Source: Strix aluco (taxonomy: Eukaryota; Chordata; Aves; Strigiformes; Strigidae). Taken from it: DNA of 64,000 nt. Numbering within the stretch: position 1 is the first letter of the stretch; every line of letters starts with the position of its first letter. Position numbers and translations under genes: made by a program. Shown here piece after piece: positions 24,101 to 36,360 of this stretch. Where the stretch lies: NCBI RefSeq assembly GCF_031877795.1, contig NC_133934.1:103232610-103296609 (forward strand), given 5' to 3'. The notes under the pieces are model-generated. The model had not been told where the DNA came from. It saw only the letters and a list, made by a program, of their open reading frames with translations, and ran no database searches.

Positions 24101-27100
24101 TTCCTTCAACCAACCTCATGTATTGTTCATGTGGAGCTCAAACACAACATCTTGCAGACAAACTGTGGTCATCATGAGCAGCTTTCCTGTATCTCAGTGC
24201 CAGATTGATTCCTCTTTTTGTTTCATCTTTGAGATGAAAATATTTTATTCCCTTACATACTTCATTTAAATTTTCTCTACTGCTGCTAACTGAAACTGTA
24301 TTAAGGAACCATATCATTAAAGCTATATTGCAAGGCTTTTTTGTGGTAGGGCAGATAATTACATTTTTAAAAGATTAATCAACATTTACCTTTCATTTCT
24401 GTGGAAAACTAGGGCTTTTAAGTGTAATGTTTTCAGAAGATTAAGGCTGAAAGAGAAAAAGGCTTCAAAATCCTATTATAAAACCAGTCTAAAAATCTCA
24501 ATTAGCAATAGAGGGTTTTTACCTGTTATGGAGATAGATCACTTTACAGCAAAAAGTGACTGTCGAACTGATCATATTCCTTCAGGAACACAAAGAGGAT
24601 GTGAGCTGTAGGATTAAAAAAACAGAGATGGGAAAAAAATACATCATATTCTAGAGAAGAAGGCAAAATATAGCTTAGTACAGTATGTACCTAGTAACTT
24701 TTAGCCACTCTGAAGAACAATCATTTCCATCAGAAAAAAAAAAATCTGTTTCTCAGTGTGGAATGGACTTCTGTGAATTCCAAAGCATAATGGGGCCATA
24801 TGCAAATAATAAGGATGAGTGGGTTTATATTCAGACTGCAGGGACCCTGAAAAGGCTCACTCTGCAGTTTTAAAAATCCTGGCCTCCTTGTGCCAGATGC
24901 TGACTATATGTATGCATATACATTATAATGCAATTCAGCACACTTCTTCCCTAGGAAAGAATCAGATTTTTTTCTTTTTGCCTTTTTAAAATTCATTTAC
25001 ATGGCATTATAGACACATTCTGTCTTTGTCTGCCATGAATGACTTCATGCCTGTATACAGCTATACCAATGCAGAAAGTTGAACTATTTAAAGCCTCATT
25101 TTTCACCAGTGCCACGAACTAATGCCAAGAAGCTGTAAGAAGAAGAATATATTATCCAGTAAGCAGAGGTAAAAATCACTTATTCTGAGCTCTGAACCTT
25201 TTGAAGGTTGTTTTCTTTGGATTGCATACTGTTATTAATGTAATCATCATAGTGCTATAACAGATTGTAGGCAATCATTGCTCTACACAAATACTTCATT
25301 GCAAATGGGTGCACAAGGAGACTGCATCTCCCGTAGCTCCTATAGGACTGACTAGAAAAGAGCCTATAAAGAAGCTCTCTCCTTCCCTGGTACACAGGGG
25401 TGCATAGAAATGTTTATAAATAATGTCACAGACTGATCAGCATTTCAGCTGCCTACTCTGTATTTAAAGCCATTGAACTCATCTCTTTTCCTAAACGTCC
25501 CTTCTCCTTTATAAACCAGCCAAAACATGAAGCACTTCAGAGAATATTCTGAGAGAATCATTTTTATCACTCTTCCCAATTCTTAGTATGTCTTTCTTTA
25601 CAAGAAAGCCAGAATTTCTGGCCTCACCTTTGCTCCAGGCTAAAAGTGATTATAAAATGCATTAAATTACATTACAAAATACATTAAATTATTGTAACAG
25701 ATTTTATTATTATAACAGAAACAGAAAAACCTTTCTGTTGACATCACAGCTGAAAACAGGGAGATTCTTTTCCCACGTTACTTCTGTTTTTTAAATTTAG
25801 AGCTGCCTGGTTTAAACCCTGGGCTGTGGAGGGCAATAGGAATGCTTTGGGACAGCAGCCTCACAGTGGAGTTTTAACTCTATCAATCAGTAACTGCAAT
25901 GGTAGGAGCATTATGAGAGACTTCTCCAAAGCAGTTTTATTACTCTTTTCACGTCAGATGTTGACAAGTCTGAGGTAAAAATACCAGAAGGCCATTTACA
26001 GTAGTGCTTTCATCAGGGCTAGCACTGATGAGTCTTGTCAGGGCTAGGGAATAATAAAATAGATTCAGAAAAAACCTCAGTATAAATAAGGCCTTGTTGA
26101 TGAAAGTGTGATCAAGAAGGATAAAAAGCAGATTTGCTAACACTGACCTCATACACGTCATTCCTCAAAGGCCAGCTCTGCCCCAGCAGGCAGCACCACG
26201 CGGGGCAGACAAAGCAGCTCTTGTCATGTCTTGTCACTGGTGCAATAATGGGTATCAGGAAGGACTGCACAATGCTGCTTATTTTGCCAGAACAGACTGA
26301 ATGACACTTTCTGCCTAATTCAGTAGATACCTATTGTTGGGGACTATTAGTCATTATTCTTTGTCATTTGCTCCCTGTTATCTTATTTCCTTTTCTCCTA
26401 ATACTTTTTTGTTTGCTTTTTCATTATTTTTCCCGCTTTTTTAATATTTAGCATTTTTCCTTCCTAATCTCTTATTCCCCTCCCAACCTGTCTCTTCCTT
26501 TCTCTTAGTCAGACCACCCCCTTCTGTGCCCTGATTTCCTTTGGTGTTGCCTGAGGGCAACTGTCCTCTCCAGCTCCTTGCAAAATGACACCTCTCCCCC
26601 CACTCCCAAGCCTTCAGGTCCTCTCTGTAATCAGTCCCAGCTCATTCTATTTTTGTCTCTTCTTACTCTGTTTTACATTCAGTCTTCTGTTCTCCTAATG
26701 TGCTCCTCACTGGCTTCTTGCTCACTTGAATTTCATTTTTGCCCTCTTTCATGTCTGGCAGGTAGCCACACTCTTCTGAGTTCTCCCCTGAAAACCCTGG
26801 ATGTCTCTTAGCACATCTTATGGATGCCAGTAGTATTAGAGCATCACCTGCAGCATGAGAGAATGTGATGACCACTGACCTGGTCTGCTTGAGGCAACAT
26901 TCACAAGCTTGCCAAACAATAACCAGGTGTCCTTTGTCTTCCTACACATATCAGGTGGGCCTTACCTGACCAGCATCCTAAAGACTTTCTGACCAAAGAG
27001 GTCTCATTCAAAATGATCAAAGATAAAAAAAGAAAAAAAAAAGAAAAAAAAGGAAAACCCCATGTTATTTCTGATATATGTTTACCAGAGAAAAAACTGA

Positions 27101-27400
27101 GTTTGATAGATGCCATCAACCAGTATTAAAACAACAATCAGCTGAGGCATTATTTAATGGCCAGGGGCAGCTCTTCAAACATGGTGACGTCTGACTCAAA
27201 ACCAAAGCTTCTTCCATCTCCAGCTGAATCTGTTGTGACACTCCTATTACAGCACAGCTGCATGGGAGCAGCCACCCTAAGACACATCCTCTGTTTCATT
27301 TGCAGTCTCAAATGCCTGCTTGCCCAGTGGTCCAGCCAAAAAAAAAAAAAAAAATTCTATGCTGCATCCAAATGTGTTCCTTTCTGTATAGTATCTTCAG
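21131..27400. other. Intergenic DNA upstream of SNX6
   Basis: No gene recognised. Apart from the LINE-like piece at 23.5 kb it shows short open frames only, the longest being 118 codons at 22,509-22,865 (plus strand) without a recognisable family. Small imperfect repeats of TTGTAACCCAT occur at 23,625-23,670. Confidence 0.6.
23527..23605 (+). mobile_element. L3/CR1-like LINE 3' end, ancient fragment
   Basis: TAAACTCTTGAGGCAAGGAT, then TTCTGAGTTTACAGAGCC and GGGACCGATCCTGTGCC, resemble the 3' tail shared by old amniote L3/CR1 elements (recalled as TAAACTCTTTGGGGCAGGGA... TGTACAGCGCC). It is heavily diverged. Confidence 0.4.
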
Positions 27401-27429
27401 AGGCAGAGGCCTTAGGACTGACTTGAGGG

Positions 27430-27912
27430 CTAGTCAAAAAAAAAAAAAAAAAAATCAGGCCACGTAGACATTGGCTGGCCAAGCATATCACCCTCTTGGT
27501 TCTTCTTTCCTGGTTTAACAGCTATGGAGATGCAGATGTTTGTTAATTTTAAGTTGTGTTGGATAGCCAGCTGCGGTAAGAGGCACGGGTTAAGATGCAG
27601 CCGCACAGAGCACTCACTGTTAGGCTTCACTGAAGTTTTACTTCCAGACGTCTGCTTTTGAGTTAACATCTCCTGAGACAGTTTGACTTGACTGATGATG
27701 CTCCCTGCAAAACAGCCAAGATGTGCAGGGCGATCGTAATAGCTGCACTGAATAACTGATTCCCACAGTGTGGCCGCCAGCATTTGAGCTTCAGCCCATG
27801 CTTCCAGACAGGCCAGTTCTGTCTGGTTCATCACACCGTCTCTCTGGATCTGGAGATGCTGAACGTGAAACAACCATAGAGCGCAGTTTGGATTAAGCCC
27901 ACCAAAGGCCAC
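27430..27912 (-). other. Unidentified 160-codon reading frame
   Basis: An uninterrupted frame starting MAFGGLNPNCALWLFHVQHL, with an NQTE glycosylation-type site, several Cys residues and a poly-Phe end that is only an A18 tract read antisense. The poly-A shows the real coding potential, if any, stops earlier. The composition is less biased than the CpG-island frames. I do not recognise a family. It could be chance, an lncRNA exon, or remnant retroelement coding sequence. Confidence 0.2.
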
Positions 27913-28027
27913 GCTGCTGCTGGAGGGGAAGTTGTGCTCCCCCCATGCGCCTACTCCCTCTGCTGTCCCAGCGCTCCCTCAGTGCAGCCCCAGGGGCAGA
28001 CAGATGAGGGAATGGACCCAATTTACC

Positions 28028-28139
28028 TGCTTTTCTTGCAGGATCAGTTTCCAGCCGGCTCACTTGAGCCAGCGCAATAGGAACATAGAGTATGAGGGGT
28101 AACACCCCACTTTTCAGCAGCAGTGCAGTTTTAGATTTG
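28028..28139 (-). other. Signal-peptide-like open segment ending at a splice donor
   Basis: Minus-strand reading gives TALLLKSGVLPLILYVPIAL, then AQVSRLETDPARKA, a hydrophobic stretch with an ALA-Q style cleavage site. It is followed by AAGCAG and GTAAAT, a good donor at 28,028. No ATG is visible directly upstream in frame; the nearest initiator would be GTG. On the plus strand the same junction reads as a good acceptor (CTTTTCTTGCAG), so strand is uncertain. Confidence 0.2.
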
Positions 28140-28766
28140 CTTAAACCAATCGGGAAACCTCCTTTGACATTACTAACGGATTATTTCAACCTGCACTTCA
28201 GTGAAGATGAGCCCACAGGTCCGTTACAATAAAGCACCCTGCTATGAAAACCCAGTGGGCACACCAGGAAAAATTCATGTGGCTCCTGCTATGGTGTTTT
28301 AGCGTAGTGTGGTGGTTGCATTGATGGGCAGGACATGTCATCGGGCAAATGCACTGAGCCTGTCTCAGCACCAGTTCAGCTGGGAGAGCTTGCGTGACAG
28401 AGGAGGTCTGCACAAAGCATGCGTGGCTGCAGATAACAAAAGCACTTGTCCATCAGCCTCTAGCCAGCACAACTTTTTGATGTTGACCAGGCCAGGCTAT
28501 AATCTGGAATGAAGGCTAATGGAATAGCATTTGGATCTCCATTAGCACTTTACTGAGTTGCAATAGTCCCGTGGTCAAGGCAAAGATAATATGATACTAT
28601 GAGAGGTTATATCTTTGTAGGCAGAAATTAGAACTGTAATTCTGTATTTGAGAGCACACAAGCCTTGTGTTGCAATGTGGGGAACTGAAGCGTTCAGTAT
28701 TTGAGACGCTGACCTGTACTTCATGTGGTCAGAAAGAGAGATACTTGTGATGCTCCTGAGCAGGTC

Positions 28767-28840
28767 CAGGATCAGCTCTTCAGAGAAGACCTGAGCACTG
28801 TTACAGGATCAGGTCTTCAGAGAAGAACTGAGCAGTGCTA
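28767..28840. repeat. Tandem duplication, 2 x 37 bp
   Basis: Two adjacent 37-bp units starting CAGGATCAG and containing TCTTCAGAGAAGA differ at about five positions. Confidence 0.9.
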
Positions 28841-29720
28841 GGGATGCTTTTTGTCCCAGATGGTCAATGTGTGGTGGAAGGAAGAAAGGAACGCACTGGT
28901 GCTTTGATTTTTTCTTTTTCTACACTTGTGCCTTTTGACTTACAGATTTTTGCATCTGAGTGGGTGAATCTGATGATGAACAGGTCATCCATCCTCACTG
29001 AGAATTCTACATGTGGCCAAAGGGAATGTTGGGCCACATGGGTGGCTCTGTGAACAGGAACTGAGCAATGGGAACCAGCCTAGGAAATGCTTCCAGTCCT
29101 CCCGCTGGGATTAAGCTCTCTCCTTCCCAAGGTACAAGAACAAATCCAGAACATTAGTTTGGGTTTGGGAAGGTCAGCTGTGTTATCATAACTTCTGTGT
29201 TCAGATCTGTCCACAATTATCAGAGCAACTGTAAGGCCAAATCCTGCTGACACAAGGAATAACATGGGCACCAAAAATTCTATCAGGGCAGTGTTTGACT
29301 CCATACAAAAGGCAGGGGGTTCGATGTCCTGTTCATTGCTGCCGAGTTCCCAGGCCTCCCTGTTAGCTCTCTGCCCCTGTGGTAGACACTGTACAAGTTC
29401 ACAAAGCAATACATACAAAGAGCAGAGCAGGGACCTGTGTCTCAGGGCTGGTGAGGCATCCTCATCCAGGCCATGGAAAAAAGGGAATAAATTCAGACCC
29501 TCCTCCAGAGTGGGTTCCTCGCACTTTGTGCACTAGGGCTGTTAAAGACAGCTTTGGCGCTGAAAGTAGAAGGACCTGCAGAATGGAGCTACAAAAGAAA
29601 CACAGACCTTTAATAATCTTTACTTTTGAGAATTACTTCAGGGAGATTACTCACATGAGCGAGACAGTCAGAAATGCACCTCCTTCCACTCAGCTCTTCT
29701 GCTAGTGCAAATCAGTGTTT

Positions 29721-29752
29721 TTCCATTAAAGTCAATGGAGCTTTGCTGATTA
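29721..29752 (+). repeat. Ancient amniote repeat-like fragment
   Basis: TTCCATTAAAGTCAATGGAG followed by CTTTGCTGATTAC resembles a motif seen in old amniote interspersed repeats (attgaagtcaatggagct... gatttacacc). Family not assignable by eye. Confidence 0.3.
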
Positions 29753-31574
29753 CAAGAAGTCAAGATCATTATGTACAATTTATTAGCTGTAGTCATTTGA
29801 TAATACTCTACAATGGGAAATCTTTTACCTCTGCTTCTTTTATAAAACACAGAGAACCCATACAGTTTCAGATCCTTATATTTTGCTCCAGTCCCACCTT
29901 CTCAAAAAAATTCCTTTTGTTATTTCTCACTTGAGGGGGCAGCTATGACTAAGTGGCTGAACAAAACCTTCAGATTTACCAAACCTGCAATGCAGTTCAT
30001 TTTCCACCATTTAAGGTAATGCTATTCTTGGAATTTGCACTTTGAAATCTCCCCACCCAGAGAATCAGTGCTTTAGGACAAAGGTAGGCACCAGTGTAAA
30101 GCCCAATTGCAAATGCACCATGTAAAAGTTTGAGGTTAAATTTTGCCTTTCACATCTCATAGAAAAAGAGTTTCTTTGCTGTATTTCTTATTTTACATCT
30201 CCATATAATCACTCAACTGTAGCACAGAAGACCAAGGAGTTCCAGCAATACATCCTGGCAATGGATTTCCCCTCCAGTCTGGGCTGACCTTTCTTAGCTC
30301 TGGACTTCATGTATTCCTGTCTCCCAGTCATACAGTCACAAAATCAGCTCTGAGTCACCAACAGCTAAGACTTTTGCTTAATCATGACTACTTTATCTTA
30401 GAACGTATGTTAATTTCTGCTCCATAAAACACCTCAGTGTGCTGTAGTGGTACAATACTGTATCAAATCCTCCAAGGACAACAGAGTTACACCAAGTCGG
30501 TTCCTGTGGGACAAGCTTATGGGAAAGGACAGCAAAAAGTGTCATAGTGGTAATTCATTAGGTGATGCTTTTTCCTCTGCAATGATTCTGAACCAATGTC
30601 CTAAGGTACACAGGGCTCTGACTTCCACATGAATCATAAAATATTTTGGCTGCTTGTGTGTGACATCAGTAATCGTTGTGATGAGCTAAAGCAAATAACA
30701 AGAGTAAGTAAGGTTTGATCAAGTTCAGTAAGGCTCTCTGTTAAATCTACACTTTTTCAGATCAAGTCCCCTCCTAGCCTTCTAGGAATTCTTCTAACCC
30801 CCTCCTCTTTGGGTCACCTGCAGTTCCCATCTGGTTCTGAACCTAAACCACATCAATGCTGAAATTTATTTTAAGGATGTGCAATGTCACAGCTTAGTCT
30901 GAAGCGCTGCCAGCTATTGATGCACATTGGGCAACAAGGCTATCATGTAGGGCTCCACAGTAAGATAACAGCATGCCCCAGAGTTTGAAAGTTGGCTGAA
31001 TGATGCTTACAGAATTTGTGAATGCCACCCACAATAAAGTTTATAGTTGTTTCGTTGTTTTCATATTTCCCCTCTTTTGTACATTTCTGAGACACTGTTT
31101 TTTTATAATTATTAACAGAATATTAGAGAACCACTTAATTTGTTCTAATTCTTAGCATTTTTATTTTGGATGAAGTACCAAATATTTGGGGCTTAATTTA
31201 TTGACAATAAAAGTGAGATACCAATCTCTTAATATTAATTTTTAGATATATTCAAGAAAGAGAATAAGTGAACTAGGCAGCTGCCAAAGCATGGACGCCT
31301 GAGCTGAATAACAATCAGGATTTTATGACACATTTGGAATGGAAACATAATAAAAGATAAAGCGGGATATGGAAGTGGGATAAAAATACCCACTGATCAT
31401 TGATTATTATTATTCTAGACTTGTTTGATGTATTTATTTGATAAAATGATTGGCTGTTCTTTACAGAAATAGACACTAGACCTAATCTCACTGGACTCCT
31501 GAATGTATTTTGTACAATTTTAATTAAGATGAAAATCAAGACTAACATATGAACTGTAAAGTATGTAAGAAACT

Positions 31575-32290
31575 GACTGAAGAGGAGTCTTCTGTCAGGA
31601 GAAAGGGGAATTATTAATGGAGTTTCCTAGATTCACTCTGGGAACAATCTTAATTAATCTTCTCATTAATGACCTCGGACCAAAAAATAGGAAGTAAATG
31701 ACCTAATGAAATCTGCTGACAACACAAAACAGGAAGGTACTAGTGATACAGAAGAGGACTGGAGTATCATGCAGGAAGATCTCCATGACCTTGAGGACTG
31801 CAGTAACAGAAATAGGATGGAATTTTGTAGTGAATAATGCAAAGTGATCTTAGGGGCCAAAAGAAATTTCTATAAACATGAGGAAAGAGCAGAGAAGGAG
31901 AAAGAAGTAGATGTATCAGTCACGTGATATATATCAGACTTTAATGGAAGAAGGCACAGGATCCTGTGATGCAGAGAAAGCAGTGTATTAATATCTTCAA
32001 AACATGTGATAAGACCTGGTCAAACATGTTCAGGAAAGATAGATTCAAACTCGACCAGGTACCAAGAGGTGCTGCTAGGACAATTAAGAGGATGAAGAAG
32101 GCTATTTTACGAGAAATATTTTTATGTGAACAAATAAAAGAATATACCATCAGGGGACAAAAAAAGGGAAAGGGAAGGCTGTTCAAAGAAAAGAACAATA
32201 CAGGTACAAAAAAAATGCCCAAGAATATACTTAGGCTGGAATTAAAATATGGCTTAAAAACATCAAAGCAGGATTCTGGAACATCATCTC
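31575..32290 (+). mobile_element. L3/CR1-like LINE fossil (RT C-terminal to 3' region)
   Basis: The segment follows the order of the downstream part of CR1-clade ORF2. CTTCTCATTAATGACCTCGG is followed by AAATCTGCTGACAACACAAA (the A-D-D-T-K-type stretch), then ATGCAAAGTGATCTTAGGGG. Farther along come CAGGAAAGATAGATTCAAAC and AGGACAATTAAGAGGATG, as in the spacer of old L3/CR1 copies. Frames are broken throughout, so it is dead. It is diverged enough to predate bird radiations. Confidence 0.6.
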
Positions 32291-34240
32291 CATCCTAGTA
32301 GTAGAAAGGAAAAAATTAACTAATTTTAAGGTGAACTTGCTACGTTTGGGAATAAAAAGCGGGGGGCTACATGGCTTGATAGCTGGCAATAGCAAGTCGT
32401 TGGAATGAATGCCCTACCGGGTGGCATCAAGTTCTTCATTCCCTGTCAGCTGGATTTGCATAGAAAAATGATGCGCAAACTTTCACATGCACAGCATGGA
32501 GTCCTGACCTGTACCACATCTGCTTACTGCAGGTTTGGAGCTCTGTGATCAGACTCACAGACATTTCAGGTGCTGTGGAATATCCTATGGCCAGAAATTG
32601 GGTAGGGGAATTCTGTGTTCCTTTGGCTGTGGCAGCCCTATGCTTCAGCAGCAATGCACAAGATCAAACAATTCCCATGTGAGAAGAAATGAACAAAATA
32701 GCTTTGACCTGTTCAGCGAGTCCACTCTGCAAGCCCTGGCAATGGCAGTAGTGCTGTATTTGCAGCAGGAATTGATTTTTATAGAAGTAGCTTACAGAGA
32801 CGCCTCTCTCACTTCCCAGACTGTGAGTATGTGGAAATATTTCTTGGCATCTCATCATTGGAGCTTAGGATGAGAAAAACACATTCAACTCTGATCAAAG
32901 ACAGTGATCAAGAGATGATTTCTGGAGGAAGTAAATTAAACACACAGTCATGTTACGGCATAAAAATAAATAAAGAATTCTTCTGACAACTGAATCTGAT
33001 TCTTCAAAAATCTGACCAGTCTTATTAAAGAGAAGTACTAAACAGACAAATAACACAAGTAAGGCATGTGTTAGATGTGGAAATGTTCATGTTATAATCT
33101 CTTAAGAGCTGAATCTACAAAGTGCAAAATGAGCTGGATGTGCTGATACATCATCACCACGATGATACAGACATCATCATGTCTGATTTCTAGACGTCAG
33201 CTCTCTAATCACTAACTAGTGACTTCTTCATACAGAACATTTGTAATTTTGGAGGCAGAAACCAGGCAAACAAGACCCTAACCAGTAACCAGTGTCCTTC
33301 AAGATGTGAAGTTCTGCTGCATTTGGTGTGAGGGTGGCTGTGTGTTAAAGCACTTGAGAGGGTGATGTTTGTATGTTGGCAGCATCAAAGGATGAGCCTT
33401 GGCTGTCAGGCCAGGCTGACACACAGGTATATCAGTGAAACCCCTAACCTGCAGCCTAAACAGAGACTGGAGTCCACAGACCTGGTTAGGCACTAACGTG
33501 AATTAGAACCATAACTAAATGAGAGAGAGGTGAGTTCAGGCTTCTTCCATAATGGGTGGATCTTCTAATGTTTTTTCTTATGGTTTTGTATAAAAAAATG
33601 GAGGGGACTCACCTATTTTCTAATTCATATGGCAATAAGACTGGGCTGTCTGATGTTTGTGCTGAATGCAGTGCTGTCAGTGCATGCTAGTCACATTCAG
33701 AGTACCCTTATTACACTGGGCCACTGGGGAGACTCAGACAGGAGAGCCCAGCTTCTGCCTTACAAACGGGCCTCGATCTCAGTGCTGTTTCAGAACTTAA
33801 ATTCACAAAAATGAGGTGTGCTTCTGCGCACACACGGGACACAAAGGGACGGTATGTGGGTGCTGATCCAAAAAGGTCATAATAGATATAAATGGCTACA
33901 TGATGAACCAACAGCATTTATCATTTAATTTTGTGCATTTAAAAAGTAAACTCTATTAGGTTAAATTAATAATGCATATTTAAAATGATCTTTTGATTAA
34001 AAGAATCATGGCTGCATTTCTTGTATATATTGAGACCCATCACATTTCAGTCTGGACTATATTATCTTTGTTGTCTAAAGCTGCAAATCTGTGATGCATG
34101 CTCTGAAATACGCATAATGCTGGCAAGATATTTATCTTCATCTACTGTACACCCAGAGCATTCCCCTGCTGACATTAACATCACACCATACTGTTCTAAT
34201 GATTCCAGACACTAATGAACTTGTAATAAGCATTTCTAAC

Positions 34241-34280
34241 TTCCACTGATTTTAATGGAGCTACCCCTGATTACGCCTGG
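34241..34280 (+). repeat. Ancient amniote repeat-like fragment
   Basis: CCACTGATTTTAATGGAGCT followed by ACCCCTGATTACGCCTGG is similar in layout to the 29.7-kb fragment. Family uncertain. Confidence 0.25.
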
Positions 34281-36308
34281 ATTACATCAATCCTGACAAA
34301 AAACCTCCAACTTTATATATGCTTAGCACATGCATGCACCGGTTAAATTCCAAATACACATCAGGTGAGCTATTTTGCCTGTTGCTGTTGTTTTCTAACT
34401 ACTCTGCAGTAAACTCGTAATTTACTTTTCCACTCAAAACACCACTAGATACAATTCACCTGGAATGCTAACAGAAAGCTGAAGTTGAGCAAAGTTTGTC
34501 TCCCTAACTAAATGAACAAAGCAAAACCCAAACTCTGTAGAAGTGCTGACCCTTGGATATTCAAAGCTCTGTGACGTGCTGTACACGGAGCATGCTTGCC
34601 TACACCCTTAGGAATACTATGGCATGGCAGGACTCCCAGTCTCTGAAAAGCTTGTAGTCAGGACTTCAGAATCTGAGGAATTCAGTTAATTCATATCACG
34701 GATCTTCATGGGGGAAGGGTGGCCAGAACACTGTTAAAAGGAGTAAAGAGAGGAAGCAGGAGCTGGAGCCAGGCATGCACATGTCTGATGTAGTGTAACT
34801 CCAAGTTTCACCTTAAGTTAAACATTAAAATGCCTTTGTGAGGCATTATCAGCAGCTGAAATTTGATGGACCAAATTTCACCACTTCTGTATATATGTAC
34901 AGGAGTCAGAGTACTGAAGAATATGCAGTTTAAAGTATGTACAGGACAAGAAGCTGAGATGCAAGTGATCATCAGGCTTTCCAGACTTTTGACTGAGATT
35001 TTCCAGCAGAGACATGTATGACTATGTCTGAATCATTCACTACCTACCAGACACAAACATCCAATGTTCTCATCTATGTTACATATATCGCAAGTGTACA
35101 TATAGGCTGTGTAATATATGGACAGGGAATGTCCAATTCTTCCTGGAAGAGCCAGACTTACTGTCAAGATGTATGTAATACAACAGCCTGGCATTGCCTG
35201 GAAATGCACGGAGCAACACGCAGGAGTGCAGTGGCTGACATGAACATGAAGTAAGTTTAGCTCCTCCACAGACACCCTACATACCATATACTGAACTACC
35301 AAGACCAAGGCTATTCTCAGAAACATCTGAAACATTTCAGGCATCGTGCCTTCCTAAACAAGCAAAAAAATAACCTTTCCCCAAATAAGTGAGAAGTGAC
35401 GATTCCTAAATTCCCTGCCTGGGGAGGCATTGTTGAGCACCAGTGGGAAAGAGGGGGAGCATTCAGCCCAGCTTCTGCAGAAATCCCCTTCTCATCCCAC
35501 ACATGTCATTAGATTGTCCTCGCTATGTTGTCGAACAGCACCCTCAGATGGCCCTACTTCATATATCTCTTCATCACAGACTTTTTTCTTTTCTTTTTAA
35601 GATCAGGAAAAGGAAATAAATCCTCACGGCAATGCTGTCAGTTTCTAGTGCTCAAGACTGCAGAGAAAAACTTGAGGGGGTGAATTAAGTGTAATACAAG
35701 GTTTCAGAAAAGGAAGCAGATTAAAACTGTCAAAAGATATTGTATTAATATAACTTCTGATTATACCAAAGGCTACTTCTTGCCTTTTTTTGATTTTATG
35801 AACATGTAAATCCTTGTGATAGTTTTCTATACATTTTATAGTACAGAGATTTTCTTGATTTGACTATGAAGTCTTAACCGATGAGCCATGCAACTAACTT
35901 TCAGCTGTCTATGTTGATACACAGTGTATTTCACACTATTTCTACAGCTTCAGTTTTCAGTATACATAAATTCATGCATCCCTAGCATCTCCCCACACTG
36001 TAAGTACTTACCACTTTCGTGGAAGTTAACAGCTGAAACCAGATGCTTTAATGATTGCAAAAAAAAAAAAGGACAGTTTAAGCTTCTGACACTGAAAAAA
36101 AGCATAAAATAACCCAATACGGCAATTCCCCATCTAAACGATGGAGTCTGGATTTCAGAGTAAAACTCCATGAGTGGAGTGAAAGTGTTCAAATAACACA
36201 AGAGATTATTTCAAACTCTGACACACTGGCAAAATGTAGACAAGTTAACTCTTTCAACCACTGAAAGTGGTCCAGACACTATTTTAAGAAGAAACCGAGA
36301 GGATCTGT

Positions 36309-36360
36309 ATTTGCACATGTAAGATGCTGCTGATGATTTGCATATGTAAGATGCTGATGC
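36309..36360. repeat. Tandem duplication, about 2 x 27 bp
   Basis: ATTTGCACATGTAAGATGCT recurs 27 bp later as ATTTGCATATGTAAGATGCT, one change in 20. The second copy creates an ATTTGCAT octamer. Confidence 0.85.
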
